Assembly: GCF_005404815.1 (NCBI RefSeq) | Contig: NZ_BJDF01000015.1 | Span: 1-64,000, forward strand | DNA length: 64,000 nucleotides | From: Companilactobacillus huachuanensis | GTDB lineage: Bacteria; Bacillota; Bacilli; Lactobacillales; Lactobacillaceae | Reading direction: 5' to 3' | Shown: piece after piece, positions 26,541 through 36,060 of the stretch | How positions within the stretch are numbered: position 1 is the stretch's first letter | Layout of the letters: the number at the start of each line of letters is the position of its first letter | Program-made: the position numbers and the translations under genes | Notes under the pieces: generated by a model | Databases searched by the model: none | Seen by the model: only the letters and a program-made list of their open reading frames with translations | Told to the model about the DNA's origin: nothing

Positions 26541-28955
26541 ATGTACAATCACAACACCGTAGAAAAGAAATGGCAAAAGTATTGGAAAGAAAACAAGACT
26601 TTTAAAACAACAGAGGATCCAAATAAGAAGAATTTTTACGCCTTAGATATGTTCCCATATCCATCAGGACAAGGCCTTCACGTTGGACATCCAGAAGGTT
26701 ATACAGCAACTGATATTATTGCTAGAATGAAGCGAGCTCAAGGCTATAACGTTTTACATCCAATGGGCTTTGATGCTTTTGGACTACCAGCTGAACAATA
26801 CGCTTTAAATACTGGACATAATCCTGCTGACTTTACCGAAAAGAATATTCAAAACTTTAAGCGTCAAATTAATTCATTAGGATTTTCGTATGACTGGGAA
26901 CGTGAAGTTCAAACAACTGATCCTAAGTTCTATAAGTGGACACAGTGGATTTTCGAACAAATGTACAAAAAGGGTTTGGCTTATGAATCAGAAACATTAG
27001 TTAACTGGTCACCAGATTTGGGAACCGTGGTTGCCAATGAGGAAATCATTGATGGTAAGACCGAACGTGGCGGATTCCCAGTTGTTAGAAAACCAATGCG
27101 CCAATGGATGCTAAAAATTACAGCCTATGCTGACAGATTGTTGGATGATCTTGACGATATTGATTGGCCAGAAAATATCAAAGAAATGCAAAGAAATTGG
27201 ATTGGACGTTCTGTCGGTGCACAAGTTACTTTTGATGTTGCTGGCTCAGACGATAAAATCAATGTCTTTACAACAAGACCTGATACAATTTTTGGTGTTG
27301 AATACATGACTTTGGCCCCAGAACATAAACTTGTTGATAAGATTACAACACCTGAACAAAAGGCTGCTGTTGAGGCTTATAAGGAAGAAATTTCACATAA
27401 ATCAGATCTTGATAGAACTGATTTGAATGATGAGAAAACCGGTGTTTTCACAGGTGCTTATGCAATTAATCCAATTAATGGTAAAAAGCTTCCAATCTGG
27501 ATTTCAGATTATGTTCTTGTAACTTATGGTACAGGTGCCGTTATGGCCGTTCCAGCACATGATGAACGTGATTATGCCTTTGCTAAGAAGTTTGATCTGC
27601 CAATGACTCAAGTTATCGAAGGTGATCTTAATAACGGCGTTATAACGACAGATGGTAAGCATATCAACTCGGATTTCTTGGATGGTTTGAACAAGGCTGA
27701 CGCTATTGCCCGTGCTATTGATTACATGGAGGACAGAGGTTTCGGTGAAAAGAAAGTTAACTATCGTCTTCGTGACTGGGTCTTCTCACGTCAAAGATAC
27801 TGGGGTGAACCAATTCCTGTTATTCATTGGGAAGATGGCACTACTTCACTTGTTCCGGAAGATGAATTGCCACTTAAATTACCAGAAGATACAAATATTA
27901 AGCCATCAGGTACGGGTGAAAGTCCATTAGCCAACTTGACTGATTGGGTGAATGTAGTTGATAAAGATGGTCGTAAAGGTCGTCGTGAGACCAACACGAT
28001 GCCACAATGGGCCGGTTCTTCTTGGTATTACTTGAGATATATTGATCCTAATAATGATAAAGAACTAGCTGATTACGATTTATTGAAACAGTGGTTGCCA
28101 GTTGATTTATATATCGGTGGGGCCGAGCACGCCGTATTGCACTTGCTTTACGCTAGATTCTGGCACAAGGTATTGTATGATTTGGGTGTTGTACCAACTA
28201 AAGAACCTTTCCAAAAACTATTTAACCAAGGAATGATTCTTGGTAAAGGTCACGAAAAGATGTCTAAATCAAAGGGTAACGTTGTTAATCCTGATGATGT
28301 AGTTGAACAATATGGTGCCGATACTTTGAGAGCTTATGAAATGTTCATGGGTCCTTTGGATGCCTCAATTGCTTGGTCAGAGAATGGCTTGTCAGGCTCA
28401 TACAAGTTTTTGGATCGTGTCTGGAACCTGTTTATCAACGATGATGACTACAGTACATTGAAGGACGATTACTTGACTGACACAAATGATGGTAAACTTG
28501 ATAAAGTTTATAATGAAACAGTTAAGAAAGTTACTGAAGATTATGATGCATTGCACTTTAATACAGCAATTTCACAAATGATGGTCTTCATTAATGAAGC
28601 CCACAAGGTTGATACAATGCCAAAAGCATACGCAGAAGGCTTAGTTCAATTGCTAGCTCCAATCGCACCTCACATGATGGAAGAACTATGGAGTAAGTTT
28701 GGTCACACAGAATCTATTTCTTATGCTAAATGGCCAACTTATGATGAAGCAAAACTTGTTTCTGACACAGTTGAAATTATCGTGCAAGTTAATGGTAAGT
28801 TGAGAGATAAGGTTGAAGTTGCTAATGGCACTTCAAAAGACGATCTTGAAAAACTTGCTACAACAAATGAAAAAGTTCAGAAATTTATTGATGGTAAAAA
28901 TATTGTTAAGGTAATTGTTATTCCTAACAAGATTGTTAATATCGTCGTTAAATAA
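26541..28955 (+). CDS. leuS: Leucyl-tRNA synthetase
   Basis: Charges tRNA-Leu. The 804-residue protein has the class I motifs [16 protein letters not shown] (HIGH-type) and KMSKSKGN (KMSKS), with the CP1 editing domain between ([21 protein letters not shown]). ATG at 26541 was chosen behind AGGAGG. It sits directly behind a T-box leader and is followed by a terminator. Confidence 0.97.
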   Translation: MYNHNTVEKKWQKYWKENKTFKTTEDPNKKNFYALDMFPYPSGQGLHVGHPEGYTATDIIARMKRAQGYNVLHPMGFDAFGLPAEQYALNTGHNPADFTEKNIQNFKRQINSLGFSYDWEREVQTTDPKFYKWTQWIFEQMYKKGLAYESETLVNWSPDLGTVVANEEIIDGKTERGGFPVVRKPMRQWMLKITAYADRLLDDLDDIDWPENIKEMQRNWIGRSVGAQVTFDVAGSDDKINVFTTRPDTIFGVEYMTLAPEHKLVDKITTPEQKAAVEAYKEEISHKSDLDRTDLNDEKTGVFTGAYAINPINGKKLPIWISDYVLVTYGTGAVMAVPAHDERDYAFAKKFDLPMTQVIEGDLNNGVITTDGKHINSDFLDGLNKADAIARAIDYMEDRGFGEKKVNYRLRDWVFSRQRYWGEPIPVIHWEDGTTSLVPEDELPLKLPEDTNIKPSGTGESPLANLTDWVNVVDKDGRKGRRETNTMPQWAGSSWYYLRYIDPNNDKELADYDLLKQWLPVDLYIGGAEHAVLHLLYARFWHKVLYDLGVVPTKEPFQKLFNQGMILGKGHEKMSKSKGNVVNPDDVVEQYGADTLRAYEMFMGPLDASIAWSENGLSGSYKFLDRVWNLFINDDDYSTLKDDYLTDTNDGKLDKVYNETVKKVTEDYDALHFNTAISQMMVFINEAHKVDTMPKAYAEGLVQLLAPIAPHMMEELWSKFGHTESISYAKWPTYDEAKLVSDTVEIIVQVNGKLRDKVEVANGTSKDDLEKLATTNEKVQKFIDGKNIVKVIVIPNKIVNIVVK

Positions 28956-28963
28956 TTACAAAT

Positions 28964-29000
28964 AAAAAAGACTTCGGAAAATTTCCGAAGTCTTTTTTTG
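28964..29000 (+). terminator. Terminator after leuS
   Basis: Perfect stem aaaagacttcggaaa against tttccgaagtctttt with T7 following. The 370 bp after it hold no recognised gene or motif before the repeat at 29376. Confidence 0.92.
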
Positions 29001-29375
29001 TTACGTCGAAAGCAAGCTGAAAATAATATTGTTCAAGCGTTTTATATATTATATGAAGGAATTTCAAACTTGTGTGAATAATTGCAAAATAGAGATTTTT
29101 AGGTGAGTTCAATTAATTAATTACTTGCTTTCTAACCTGCAACAAGCTTATTCTATCATTGTTTAAACCATAACGCGCTTTACAATTTTCTTGTTTTGTA
29201 AAGAAAGTCCGATTGAACTTGTGAGGGATTGGGTTTGAAGTGGCCGAATCGAGCCAGTATATAAAAAAATTCCGATCACTTTATATTTATTGAAATGTAT
29301 GGAGCTTAATTTTATATATGGATTAGGAATATGAAGACATCAAATCGATTATTATGTAGAAACGAATCAGTCGTA

Positions 29376-29478
29376 GGTCACCAGTACAATGTTTTAGCCA
29401 GCGAGATTCGAGACCTTGGCTCGAATCGGTCGCAGTGCAGGCTAAAGCATTGTACTGGTGACCGGAGACGGCATTATA
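29376..29478. repeat. Divergent SIR-like structured element
   Basis: Arms of 24 bp (29376-29399 and 29440-29463) pair with a single T/G mismatch. They enclose a second hairpin with arms gattcgag and ctcgaatc around accttgg. The inner hairpin and the trailing ggagacggcat match the SIR family, but the two other internal hairpins are absent and the outer arm sequence is entirely different. It may be a third, compact subtype. Confidence 0.7.
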
Positions 29479-29602
29479 AAGTTAAACTATAGTTAATTAA
29501 TTTGAATTAATTTGCTTTTTACGTAATTTAAGTGTAATTTAAATTTTTTAGGTAGATAACTTTGCTATAATTAAATGGATAGTTTTTAAGGTGGTGCAGG
29601 TT

Positions 29603-31276
29603 TTGGGCGTAAATAATAGCCATGATGAAGAAGATATAATGCCAGTGATTGATCCTGAGCCTTCTTCGCAGGACACAATGCTGAAGGGTTCAGCTTGGAT
29701 GACTGCTGGTAGTATTTTTTCTCGTATTTTAGGTGCGATATATATCATTCCATGGATGGCATGGATGGGATCTTATTATCCCGCAGCTAATGCCTTGTTT
29801 GCTAAGGGTTATAATATTTATAGTTTGTTCTTGATTATTTCAACAGCTGGTATTCCTGGCGCAATATCAAAACAAATTTCACATTATAATGCACTTGATC
29901 AGTATTCAACTGGTAATAAATTGTTTAAGCATGGTCTAAAGATTATGACCTTTATGGGTGTGATTTTTGGAGCCGTTATGTATTTTGGAGCGCCTATTTT
30001 GGCAGCAATATTTACTGATGGTGATCCGAGAAGTATTCCCGTAATCAAATCTTTAGCTGTTGCCGTTTTGATTATTCCAATATTGAGTATTTTGAGAGGA
30101 TATCTGCAAGGATATTCTGATATGGCACCATCCGCTATATCACAATTTATCGAGCAAATTGCTCGTGTTATTTACATGCTTTTAGCAACATATGTCATTA
30201 TGATTATGAATAAAGGCAGTTATATCAATGCCGTTGTTCAATCAACATTTGCTGCATTTATTGGGGCAGCAGTTGCCATTGGGATTTTAGTCTTAGCATT
30301 GTTGAGGCGTTTGCCCAAACTAAGGCGTCTGTCACGTAATGGGCAACCGATTGCAGATGTAAATGAAAGAAATTTCACTCGAGAAATTTTTGAACAAGCC
30401 GTACCGTTCATTATCTTGGATGCTGGTATTACATTCTTCAATCTGTTTGATCAATCAACGTTTAATCAGTTTATGAGAATGTTTGTTAACGCTTCAGGAG
30501 CGCAATTGGATAATTATTATTCATTATTTGGATTTCAAGCAAATAAATTGATTATGATTATTGTCTCATTATCAACCGCTATGGCCGTTACAGCCGTTCC
30601 AATCTTGTCAGGACTGTATTCTAAAGGTGATAAAGATAAAATTGAAGACCAGATTTCTAACACGTTGGAGTTGTTTTTCTTCATTATGATTCCGGCATCA
30701 TTGGGAATGTACGCCGTTGCACAGCCATTGTGGACAACTTTTTATCGTTATGATTCACTCGGCGTTTTGATGTTACAATTCTCATCAATTATATCGATTT
30801 TACTGGGATTATTCACTGTTTTGTCGGCGGTATTGCAAGCGTTATATCGCAATAGATTGGCCATTAAATACTTCGTTTATGGGTTCATTGTTAAAATTGT
30901 TATGCAATTACCAATGATTTGGTTATTTCATGAATTTGGACCTCTAATCGCTACAAGTATTGGTATGGCCGTGGTTTGTTGGCTAATGATTCGTGAATTG
31001 CATGCAGTTTATCCATTCAATACCGGTCGAATTTCTCGTCGTATAAGTGGAATTATTCTTTTCTCACTAATCATGTTTGTTTCAGTTATGTTCGTAAACT
31101 GGGTCGTTTTCCACTTTGTTGGTAATTCCGATAGAATTATTTCAGTGGTTGCTTTGATGTTGGAAGCTGGGTTAGGTGGTGTAATATATGGCTACTTAGT
31201 CCTAAAGACTTCTTTAGCTGATAAAATATTAGGACCTCGAGTTGAGAGAATTAGACGAATTTTCAACATTAGATAA
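29603..31276 (+). CDS. MurJ/YtgP-like lipid flippase
   Basis: A 557-residue membrane protein with about 14 helices of the MOP (MATE/PST/MVF) superfamily. It resembles YtgP/SpoVB proteins, some of which flip lipid II in Gram-positive bacteria (SSRILGAIYIIPWMAWMG-type start, STAGIPGAISKQIS, TFNQFMR). The start chosen is TTG at 29603 with AAGGTGG 8 nt upstream; GTG at 29591 is in frame but lies inside that ribosome binding site. It stands alone. Whether it moves lipid II or another polyprenyl-linked saccharide is not decided by the sequence. Confidence 0.83.
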   Translation: MGVNNSHDEEDIMPVIDPEPSSQDTMLKGSAWMTAGSIFSRILGAIYIIPWMAWMGSYYPAANALFAKGYNIYSLFLIISTAGIPGAISKQISHYNALDQYSTGNKLFKHGLKIMTFMGVIFGAVMYFGAPILAAIFTDGDPRSIPVIKSLAVAVLIIPILSILRGYLQGYSDMAPSAISQFIEQIARVIYMLLATYVIMIMNKGSYINAVVQSTFAAFIGAAVAIGILVLALLRRLPKLRRLSRNGQPIADVNERNFTREIFEQAVPFIILDAGITFFNLFDQSTFNQFMRMFVNASGAQLDNYYSLFGFQANKLIMIIVSLSTAMAVTAVPILSGLYSKGDKDKIEDQISNTLELFFFIMIPASLGMYAVAQPLWTTFYRYDSLGVLMLQFSSIISILLGLFTVLSAVLQALYRNRLAIKYFVYGFIVKIVMQLPMIWLFHEFGPLIATSIGMAVVCWLMIRELHAVYPFNTGRISRRISGIILFSLIMFVSVMFVNWVVFHFVGNSDRIISVVALMLEAGLGGVIYGYLVLKTSLADKILGPRVERIRRIFNIR

Positions 31277-31306
31277 TTTGGGCAGTCTTCGGGTAATAAT
31301 TGTAAG

Positions 31307-31362
31307 AAAAACGCCATGATATCTATCCACTTTAGGGGGTGGATTCATATCATGGCGTTTTT
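31307..31362. terminator. Bidirectional terminator
   Basis: Arms aaaacgccatgatat and atatcatggcgtttt with an inner hairpin (atccac/gtggat), T runs on both strands. It separates the converging flippase and nnrD genes. Confidence 0.9.
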
Positions 31363-32203
31363 ATTTGGTCTGTAAACTGAACTTTTGCATATACTTGGGA
31401 AGTTTATCGATGATTTCTGAAGGTAAGACTACATATTGTTTCTCGTTTAACTTGTCACCAATAATACTATGGATTAATAGGGCTGACTGGATTGTTGCTA
31501 GGGAATAACCGAATTGTCCGATGAAACCAGCCATGATTCCGGTTAATGTGTCGCCCATACCGCCTGTTGCCATTCCAGGATTGCCTGCGATTATTTTAAA
31601 AGACATGTCTCGAAAATATATTTCTGAATGATGTTTTTTTAAAACTAAAACTGCATCAGGGTTTAAATCTTGGAGTTTTTCAAAATTATTTAACTCTGTT
31701 TGTGCGGGTATCTCTAACTGAGAAAGGCGCTGCCATTCGCCTTGGTGAGGTGTCATGATGATGTGAGCCGTCGTTTGTAGAGGTATTTTTTCTTCGGCGA
31801 TAATTGTCAAAGCTGATGCATCCAATATTACAGTTTGATCAGTTTTAGTATTATTAAGCACGGCTTTAACTAAGCCAATTGCGACACTCGATGTTCCCAA
31901 ACCTGGACCTATAGCAATAACATCATTATTTAAAATAGCAGATAACAATTCTTTTTTATTGTGATAATCGATGGTCATTGCCTCTGGAATGTGAGTATTG
32001 ATAGCAGCGAACTTTTCAGGAGTGGTTGCTACGGTTACTAATCCAGCCCCAGAATGAACGGCTGCGCTACTGGATAAAATTGCGGCCCCCCCGAAATGAG
32101 TCGATCCAGCAATAATTAGGACTTTACCATAATTTCCCTTGTATGATTCGGGATTACGTGGCAAAATTATTTGATTTAAGATACTTTTACTAATTTTTTC
32201 CAT
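31361..32203 (-). CDS. nnrD: ADP-dependent NAD(P)H-hydrate dehydratase
   Basis: Repairs hydrated NAD(P)H. The 280-residue protein has the carbohydrate-kinase-like YjeF C-terminal domain only: YKGNYGKVLIIAGS, AIGPGLGTS, MTPHQGEW and GGMGDTLTGIMAGF. The epimerase domain is not fused and not adjacent. ATG at 32203 was chosen behind GGAGGG; longer in-frame starts lack a site. Confidence 0.93.
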   Translation of the reverse strand: MEKISKSILNQIILPRNPESYKGNYGKVLIIAGSTHFGGAAILSSSAAVHSGAGLVTVATTPEKFAAINTHIPEAMTIDYHNKKELLSAILNNDVIAIGPGLGTSSVAIGLVKAVLNNTKTDQTVILDASALTIIAEEKIPLQTTAHIIMTPHQGEWQRLSQLEIPAQTELNNFEKLQDLNPDAVLVLKKHHSEIYFRDMSFKIIAGNPGMATGGMGDTLTGIMAGFIGQFGYSLATIQSALLIHSIIGDKLNEKQYVVLPSEIIDKLPKYMQKFSLQTK

Positions 32204-32270
32204 TACAAGACCCTCCATTTGTAGTATCATTTTCATTGTAATCTAAATAAGCAATTATTTGAATTATAAT

Positions 32271-32355
32271 GCCACTGTGGCGGAATTGGCAGACGCGCAG
32301 CGTTCAGGTCGCTGTTCGGGTTTCCCGAGTGCAAGTTCGACTCTTGTCAGTGGCA
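32271..32355 (+). tRNA. tRNA-Leu (anticodon CAG)
   Basis: An 85-nt class II cloverleaf. Acceptor gccactg/cagtggc, anticodon stem cagcg/cgctg around CAG, with a long variable arm. A TATAAT hexamer directly abuts the mature 5' end and is too close to be its -10 unless the start is inside the tRNA, so it may be chance. Confidence 0.95.
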
Positions 32356-32378
32356 TTTCGTTGGTTTCATAAGATTTC

Positions 32379-32421
32379 AAAAAGGGCTTTAAATCGTTGA
32401 TAGCGATTTTAGCCTTTTTTT
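32379..32421 (+). terminator. Terminator after tRNA-Leu
   Basis: Arms aaagggctttaaatcg and cgattttagccttt with T7 following. Confidence 0.88.
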
Positions 32422-32626
32422 GTCTATTTTTTTAGAAAATGCAAACGAGTTAGCATTATAAAAAATTTATTCATTAATCAGGAACGGCCTTTGACGTATT
32501 GTGTGGATCCATAATATTAGGATTCGCATCTATGTTATGATTTTTTAAGCTCAACAATTACGTTTATATTTTGTAAAAAATGCTCAAAATGAAGATATTT
32601 AGTAAATTTGGTATATACCCATTGTG

Positions 32627-32640
32627 TGGAAACGTTTCCA
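32627..32640. promoter_or_regulatory. CcpA cre site
   Basis: TGGAAACGTTTCCA is a perfect 14-bp palindrome fitting the catabolite response element consensus, 54 bp before the EIIC start codon. It implies carbon catabolite control of the PTS gene. Confidence 0.88.
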
Positions 32641-32693
32641 GTATTATACTTTGAACTGTTGTTAGGGATTAACGACAGAGAGGGGGGACAGTC

Positions 32694-33950
32694 ATGAATA
32701 ATTTCATGAACTGGCTTCAAAATACAGTTATGCCACCCATGGCAAAAGTGGGTAACAATAAGTACCTTGTTTCGATTCGTAATGGGTTAGTTTTAACTTT
32801 ACCTGCCATTATCAGTGGTAGTATTTTCTTGATTTTAGGTAACATTCCTATTGCAGCTTGGACTAATCTGATCAAACCTTATATGAATATGATTAGTGTT
32901 GCTGTTAATGGATCTTTCGGTATTATTTCATTACTTGCAGCCATTGGGATTGGCTATGAGCTTTCTAAAGAGTTGAAAATTGATCCGATTTCTGGTGCCG
33001 GTCTTTCAACTATGGCTTTTGTTCTTGTATCGTTCAATGATAAGTTCAAATTGGACACAGATAATTTTTCATCATCAGGTTTATTTACTGCTATTATTAC
33101 TGCTATGGTTTCAGTTACAATTTTTAATTTCTTTCTCAAAAGAAACATTGTTATTAAATTACCAGATGGAGTACCAACGGCGGTTTCAAATTCATTCGTA
33201 TCATTATTGCCTGGATTTGTGATCTTGCTACTATTCTGGTTCATCAGAATGCCTTTAAATATTGATATTAACCAAGTTATACAAGCAATTTTCCATCCAT
33301 TATTGTTTGCTATGAATACTTTACCTGGTATTTTGGTCTATACATTCCTTGTCAGCTTACTCTGGGTATGTGGTATCCATGGTGATATGACTTTGGAAGG
33401 TATAGCAGATCCAATTTTTCTTCAATTTTTGGCTGCCAATGCGACAGCATATGCACATCACCAACCACTTCCATATGTTACTGCTGCTGGATTTTCTAGT
33501 TTGATGGTCAACGTTGGTGGTACTGGTGCCACGATCACACTTGTTTTATTAATGATTTTTTCTAAGAGCAGAACGTATCGTGATCTTGGTAAAGTAGCAT
33601 TTCCTGGTGCGTTGTTTGAAATCAATGAGCCTGTTATTTTTGGATTCCCAATTGTTATGAATCCTTTGACAATGATTCCATTCATCGTAATTCCATTAGT
33701 TTTAGCAACATGTAGTTACTTATTAATCAGTTTAGGATTAATGAATGCTCCAGTTGCCATGGTTCCATGGACAATGCCTCCAATCATTGGACCTTTGATG
33801 GCCACAGGTTGGGATTGGCGTGCAGCCGTTTGGTCAGCTGTTGAGTTGTTCCTAGCCGGTGCGATGTATTATCCATTCTTCAAGGTAGCCGAAAAGCAAA
33901 TGGTTGCTGACGAAACAAAGAAGGATGCCGCAAATACTACTGAGGCATAA
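32694..33950 (+). CDS. PTS lactose/cellobiose-family EIIC permease
   Basis: Membrane permease component of a phosphotransferase sugar system, 418 residues and about 10 helices. MPPMAKVGNNKYLVSIRNGL and the conserved GIHGD and EINEPVIFG motifs place it with CelB/LacE-type EIIC. AGAGGGGG precedes the ATG at 32694. No EIIA, EIIB or glycosidase is adjacent, so it is an orphan EIIC that must use partners encoded elsewhere. The sugar is not fixed by the sequence; a beta-glucoside is likely for this family. A cre site lies upstream. Confidence 0.92.
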   Translation: MNNFMNWLQNTVMPPMAKVGNNKYLVSIRNGLVLTLPAIISGSIFLILGNIPIAAWTNLIKPYMNMISVAVNGSFGIISLLAAIGIGYELSKELKIDPISGAGLSTMAFVLVSFNDKFKLDTDNFSSSGLFTAIITAMVSVTIFNFFLKRNIVIKLPDGVPTAVSNSFVSLLPGFVILLLFWFIRMPLNIDINQVIQAIFHPLLFAMNTLPGILVYTFLVSLLWVCGIHGDMTLEGIADPIFLQFLAANATAYAHHQPLPYVTAAGFSSLMVNVGGTGATITLVLLMIFSKSRTYRDLGKVAFPGALFEINEPVIFGFPIVMNPLTMIPFIVIPLVLATCSYLLISLGLMNAPVAMVPWTMPPIIGPLMATGWDWRAAVWSAVELFLAGAMYYPFFKVAEKQMVADETKKDAANTTEA

Positions 33951-33997
33951 CTATTATCGTCGTTAAATATGAAGCATAAATAATATGATTTTTCTGC

Positions 33998-34052
33998 TTA
34001 ACGCAAATAGACACTGTAATCCGATTCCGATTACGGTGTCTATTTGCGTTAA
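33998..34052. repeat. Recurrent intergenic hairpin, copy 3
   Basis: Arms of about 24 bp, ttaacgcaaatagacactg and its near-complement, meeting at a short gattcc loop. The core agacactgtaatcc/gattacggtgtct is shared with the hairpins at 1800 and 17402. It lies between two converging genes, so a terminator role is possible although there is no T run. Confidence 0.78.
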
Positions 34053-34087
34053 TATTAAAAAGCTGACCATGTTTTGTTAAATCATCA

Positions 34088-34474
34088 TCAAAATATTAAG
34101 GATGATAGTGCTTTTGTCAAACTCTTCGAATTCATAGGTTGGTTATTGCTATTTAAAATTGTCTTAACTTGCTGTTCGGCATCCTCTTCCTGTATTTTTT
34201 TAAGATATTGAAATCCCTGAATAGTTAGTCCATTGATCTTAATCAAGGTAACGTATTTCAATGGGCTAATAGTTCCGGCAATTAAGCCGTCATTTATCAT
34301 GCTTGTCACGTAATCTTGCAGGTCCTGAATTAAAAATTGGTTAGGATTATCACTAGCAATATAATTTTTAACGATTTGGTACTTTTGGGTATCATCTAAG
34401 AGCTCTTGAAAATCCTTGGGATTTTTCTCGGAGATAATTTCCAAAATCATTTTATAAATATCAAATTTATTCAT
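34088..34474 (-). CDS. YjcQ-like small protein
   Basis: A 128-residue protein starting MNKFDIYKMILEIISEKNPKDF. The arrangement of helices followed by LTIQGFQYLKK suggests a winged-helix fold like the YjcQ family, which is common in phages and chromosomes and has no proven function. ATG at 34474 was chosen with GAAAGG upstream. It is divergent from mscL. Confidence 0.6.
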   Translation of the reverse strand: MNKFDIYKMILEIISEKNPKDFQELLDDTQKYQIVKNYIASDNPNQFLIQDLQDYVTSMINDGLIAGTISPLKYVTLIKINGLTIQGFQYLKKIQEEDAEQQVKTILNSNNQPMNSKSLTKALSSLIF

Positions 34475-34639
34475 ACTTTCACGGCCTTTCAAATTAATTA
34501 TAAATGAAAAGCTTTTCAAAAATTCCATTAAATGAAAATTCTTGACGATACGTATAGAACGTTTTGGCGAAAAGTTTGCACAAAATGACTGGAAACATTC
34601 ATAATTAAGGGTATAAATTATTTTAGGAGACTTTGAAAT

Positions 34640-35035
34640 ATGATAAAAGAATTTAAGGATTTTATTAGTCGTGGCAATGTTATGGACTTGGCTGTAGGTG
34701 TCATTATGGGTGCTGCTTTTACAGCTATCGTTCAGTCTTTGGTCGGTAACCTGATAAATCCACTGATTGGATTGTTTTTAGGGAAAATTGATCTCAGCAA
34801 TTTAGTGTTTAAAGTAGGGGATGCAACATTCAAATATGGAGCTTTCATTGAGTCCATCATTAATTTCTTGATAATTGCGTTCGTGGTATTCTTATTGGTC
34901 AAAATGATGAACAAGATTATCAAGGGTCGCGAAGCAGATGAAGAGCCAACAGAAGAGGACGATTCAAATCAAGAAGAGATCGTAATGTACCTTAAGAGAA
35001 TTTCCGAATCATTAAATGAGAAACCGGTAAAATAA
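34640..35035 (+). CDS. mscL: Large-conductance mechanosensitive channel
   Basis: Stretch-activated pore that releases solutes on hypo-osmotic shock. The 131-residue protein starts MIKEFKDFISRGNVMDLAVGVIMGAAF, the MscL signature, with a second helix at about 70-95 and an acidic tail. TAGGAG precedes the ATG at 34640. Confidence 0.97.
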   Translation: MIKEFKDFISRGNVMDLAVGVIMGAAFTAIVQSLVGNLINPLIGLFLGKIDLSNLVFKVGDATFKYGAFIESIINFLIIAFVVFLLVKMMNKIIKGREADEEPTEEDDSNQEEIVMYLKRISESLNEKPVK

Positions 35036-35078
35036 TCTGAATGTGGACGTGAACCTCTTACCTGGATTATTCATTAAC

Positions 35079-35396
35079 TAAAGGTTGAAAGTTTAGTTAA
35101 GTATGCCGTTTCCAGAGCTGAGAGTATTCAGTTGCTGCGCGGAACGGTCCGAGCCAAGGAGCGATCTCGGGCCTCGGTTGAAGCCTCGCAAAAACCGCGA
35201 GTTTTCAACACGCCCGGTGGTGTAATTGCTAAAGCAATAACGCCACTTTCGCTGCAAATGAATACTCTCAGCTCTTCTAACTAGTTTTTTTTAATGGTTG
35301 GAACAATGAAACAAAGACTTCTGATCATTTAAAAATAATTTAGCTCTAGGCCTGTAACAACAATAGCTATATTAGTTTTTCGACTTTCAACCTCTA
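35079..35396 (+). repeat. SIR repeat, full-length copy (type I)
   Basis: A 318-bp copy with left TIR TAAAGGTTGAAAG and right end CTTTCAACCTCTA, the same inner inverted pair (agagctgagagtattca) and hairpins. Flanks share tcatta only, so a target duplication is not clear here. Between it and the next copy at 35625 is about 230 bp of AT-rich sequence with no recognised gene. Confidence 0.9.
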
Positions 35397-35569
35397 GTCA
35401 TTATTTATTAAATGATTTTCATAATGGGGCTTGTGATTCATACAATATTTTTTTATACGATGAAGATGGAGATATTATTTACGCATGGTGCTAGTTGATA
35501 ATTAATTACAAATATTCGCTTCAATTATATTGGCAAATTTTATAATTCAATTATATTTTCCAAATTAAA

Positions 35570-35850
35570 ATTTAAAACGGGCTGGATATAAAACAATTGA
35601 GCTTTTCTATACTCAATTTATGAACAATTAACTAGTCGGAAGAGCTGGAAAATATTTGTGTGCCGTGGAAGTGATATAAGGACGGGAGATCCTCCCGTTC
35701 TTATATCACCGGGCGTGTTTGGAGCCTTGACGAACTATGTCAAGGCTTCAAACCGAGGTTCGAGACCGTATTTTGGCTCGAACCGTTCCGCACAGCTAGT
35801 GAATATTTTCCAGCTCTGTAGACGGCATATTTAACTAGCACCACAGGTAT
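35570..35850 (-). repeat. SIR repeat, type II copy (inverted)
   Basis: Reads in the opposite orientation to the copy at 35079. Inner inverted arms agagctggaaaatatt at 35641 and aatattttccagctct at 35803 pair perfectly. Hairpins are gtgatataag...cttatatcac (35671-35709), ccttgac/gtcaagg (35723-35746) and ggttcgag/ctcgaacc (35757-35786). It matches the copy at 48150 in its AT-rich flank (gctggatata, caattga). Confidence 0.88.
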
Positions 35851-35860
35851 TATTTGTAAG

Positions 35861-35959
35861 ATGGAACCGAGATTTGTTGCGTCACCATATTTTGTCGGAT
35901 ATAAATTGCCACAACGTGACAATAAAGATACTTTGGAAAATTTGCCGCTGATGTTTTAA
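35861..35959 (+). pseudogene. Possible gene remnant after the repeat
   Basis: An open stretch of 32 codons, MEPRFVASPYFVGYKLPQRD onward to a TAA, begins about 10 bp after the repeat. No ribosome binding site is present. The composition is protein-like (PQRDNKDTLENLPLMF), and it may be the 3' end of a gene truncated by the repeat. I cannot identify the family. Confidence 0.3.
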
Positions 35960-36003
35960 GTAAATTAAAGATTGAAGCAGGTTGTGATGAAATGAGATAA
36001 ATA

Positions 36004-36060
36004 AAAGGAACTGTATTTCACTTGTTGTTATAAAACGAAGTGAGATACAGCTCCTTTTTT
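36004..36060. terminator. Bidirectional terminator after the YvfU-like gene
   Basis: Arms aaaaggaactgtatttcact and agtgagatacagctcctttt with T6 after the right arm and a run of A before the left arm. It ends the minus-strand ABC/two-component operon; it overlaps its last codon. Confidence 0.85.

Noticed and set aside
32265-32270. TATAAT directly before tRNA-Leu as its -10 box
   Set aside because: It abuts the mature 5' end, so transcription would begin inside the tRNA.
35757-35767. tRNA-like T arm (ggttcgagacc) in the SIR repeats, suggesting a tRNA-derived element
   Set aside because: Acceptor, D and anticodon arms are absent and the motif pairs with a different partner (ctcgaacc), so it is a hairpin arm and not a tRNA.
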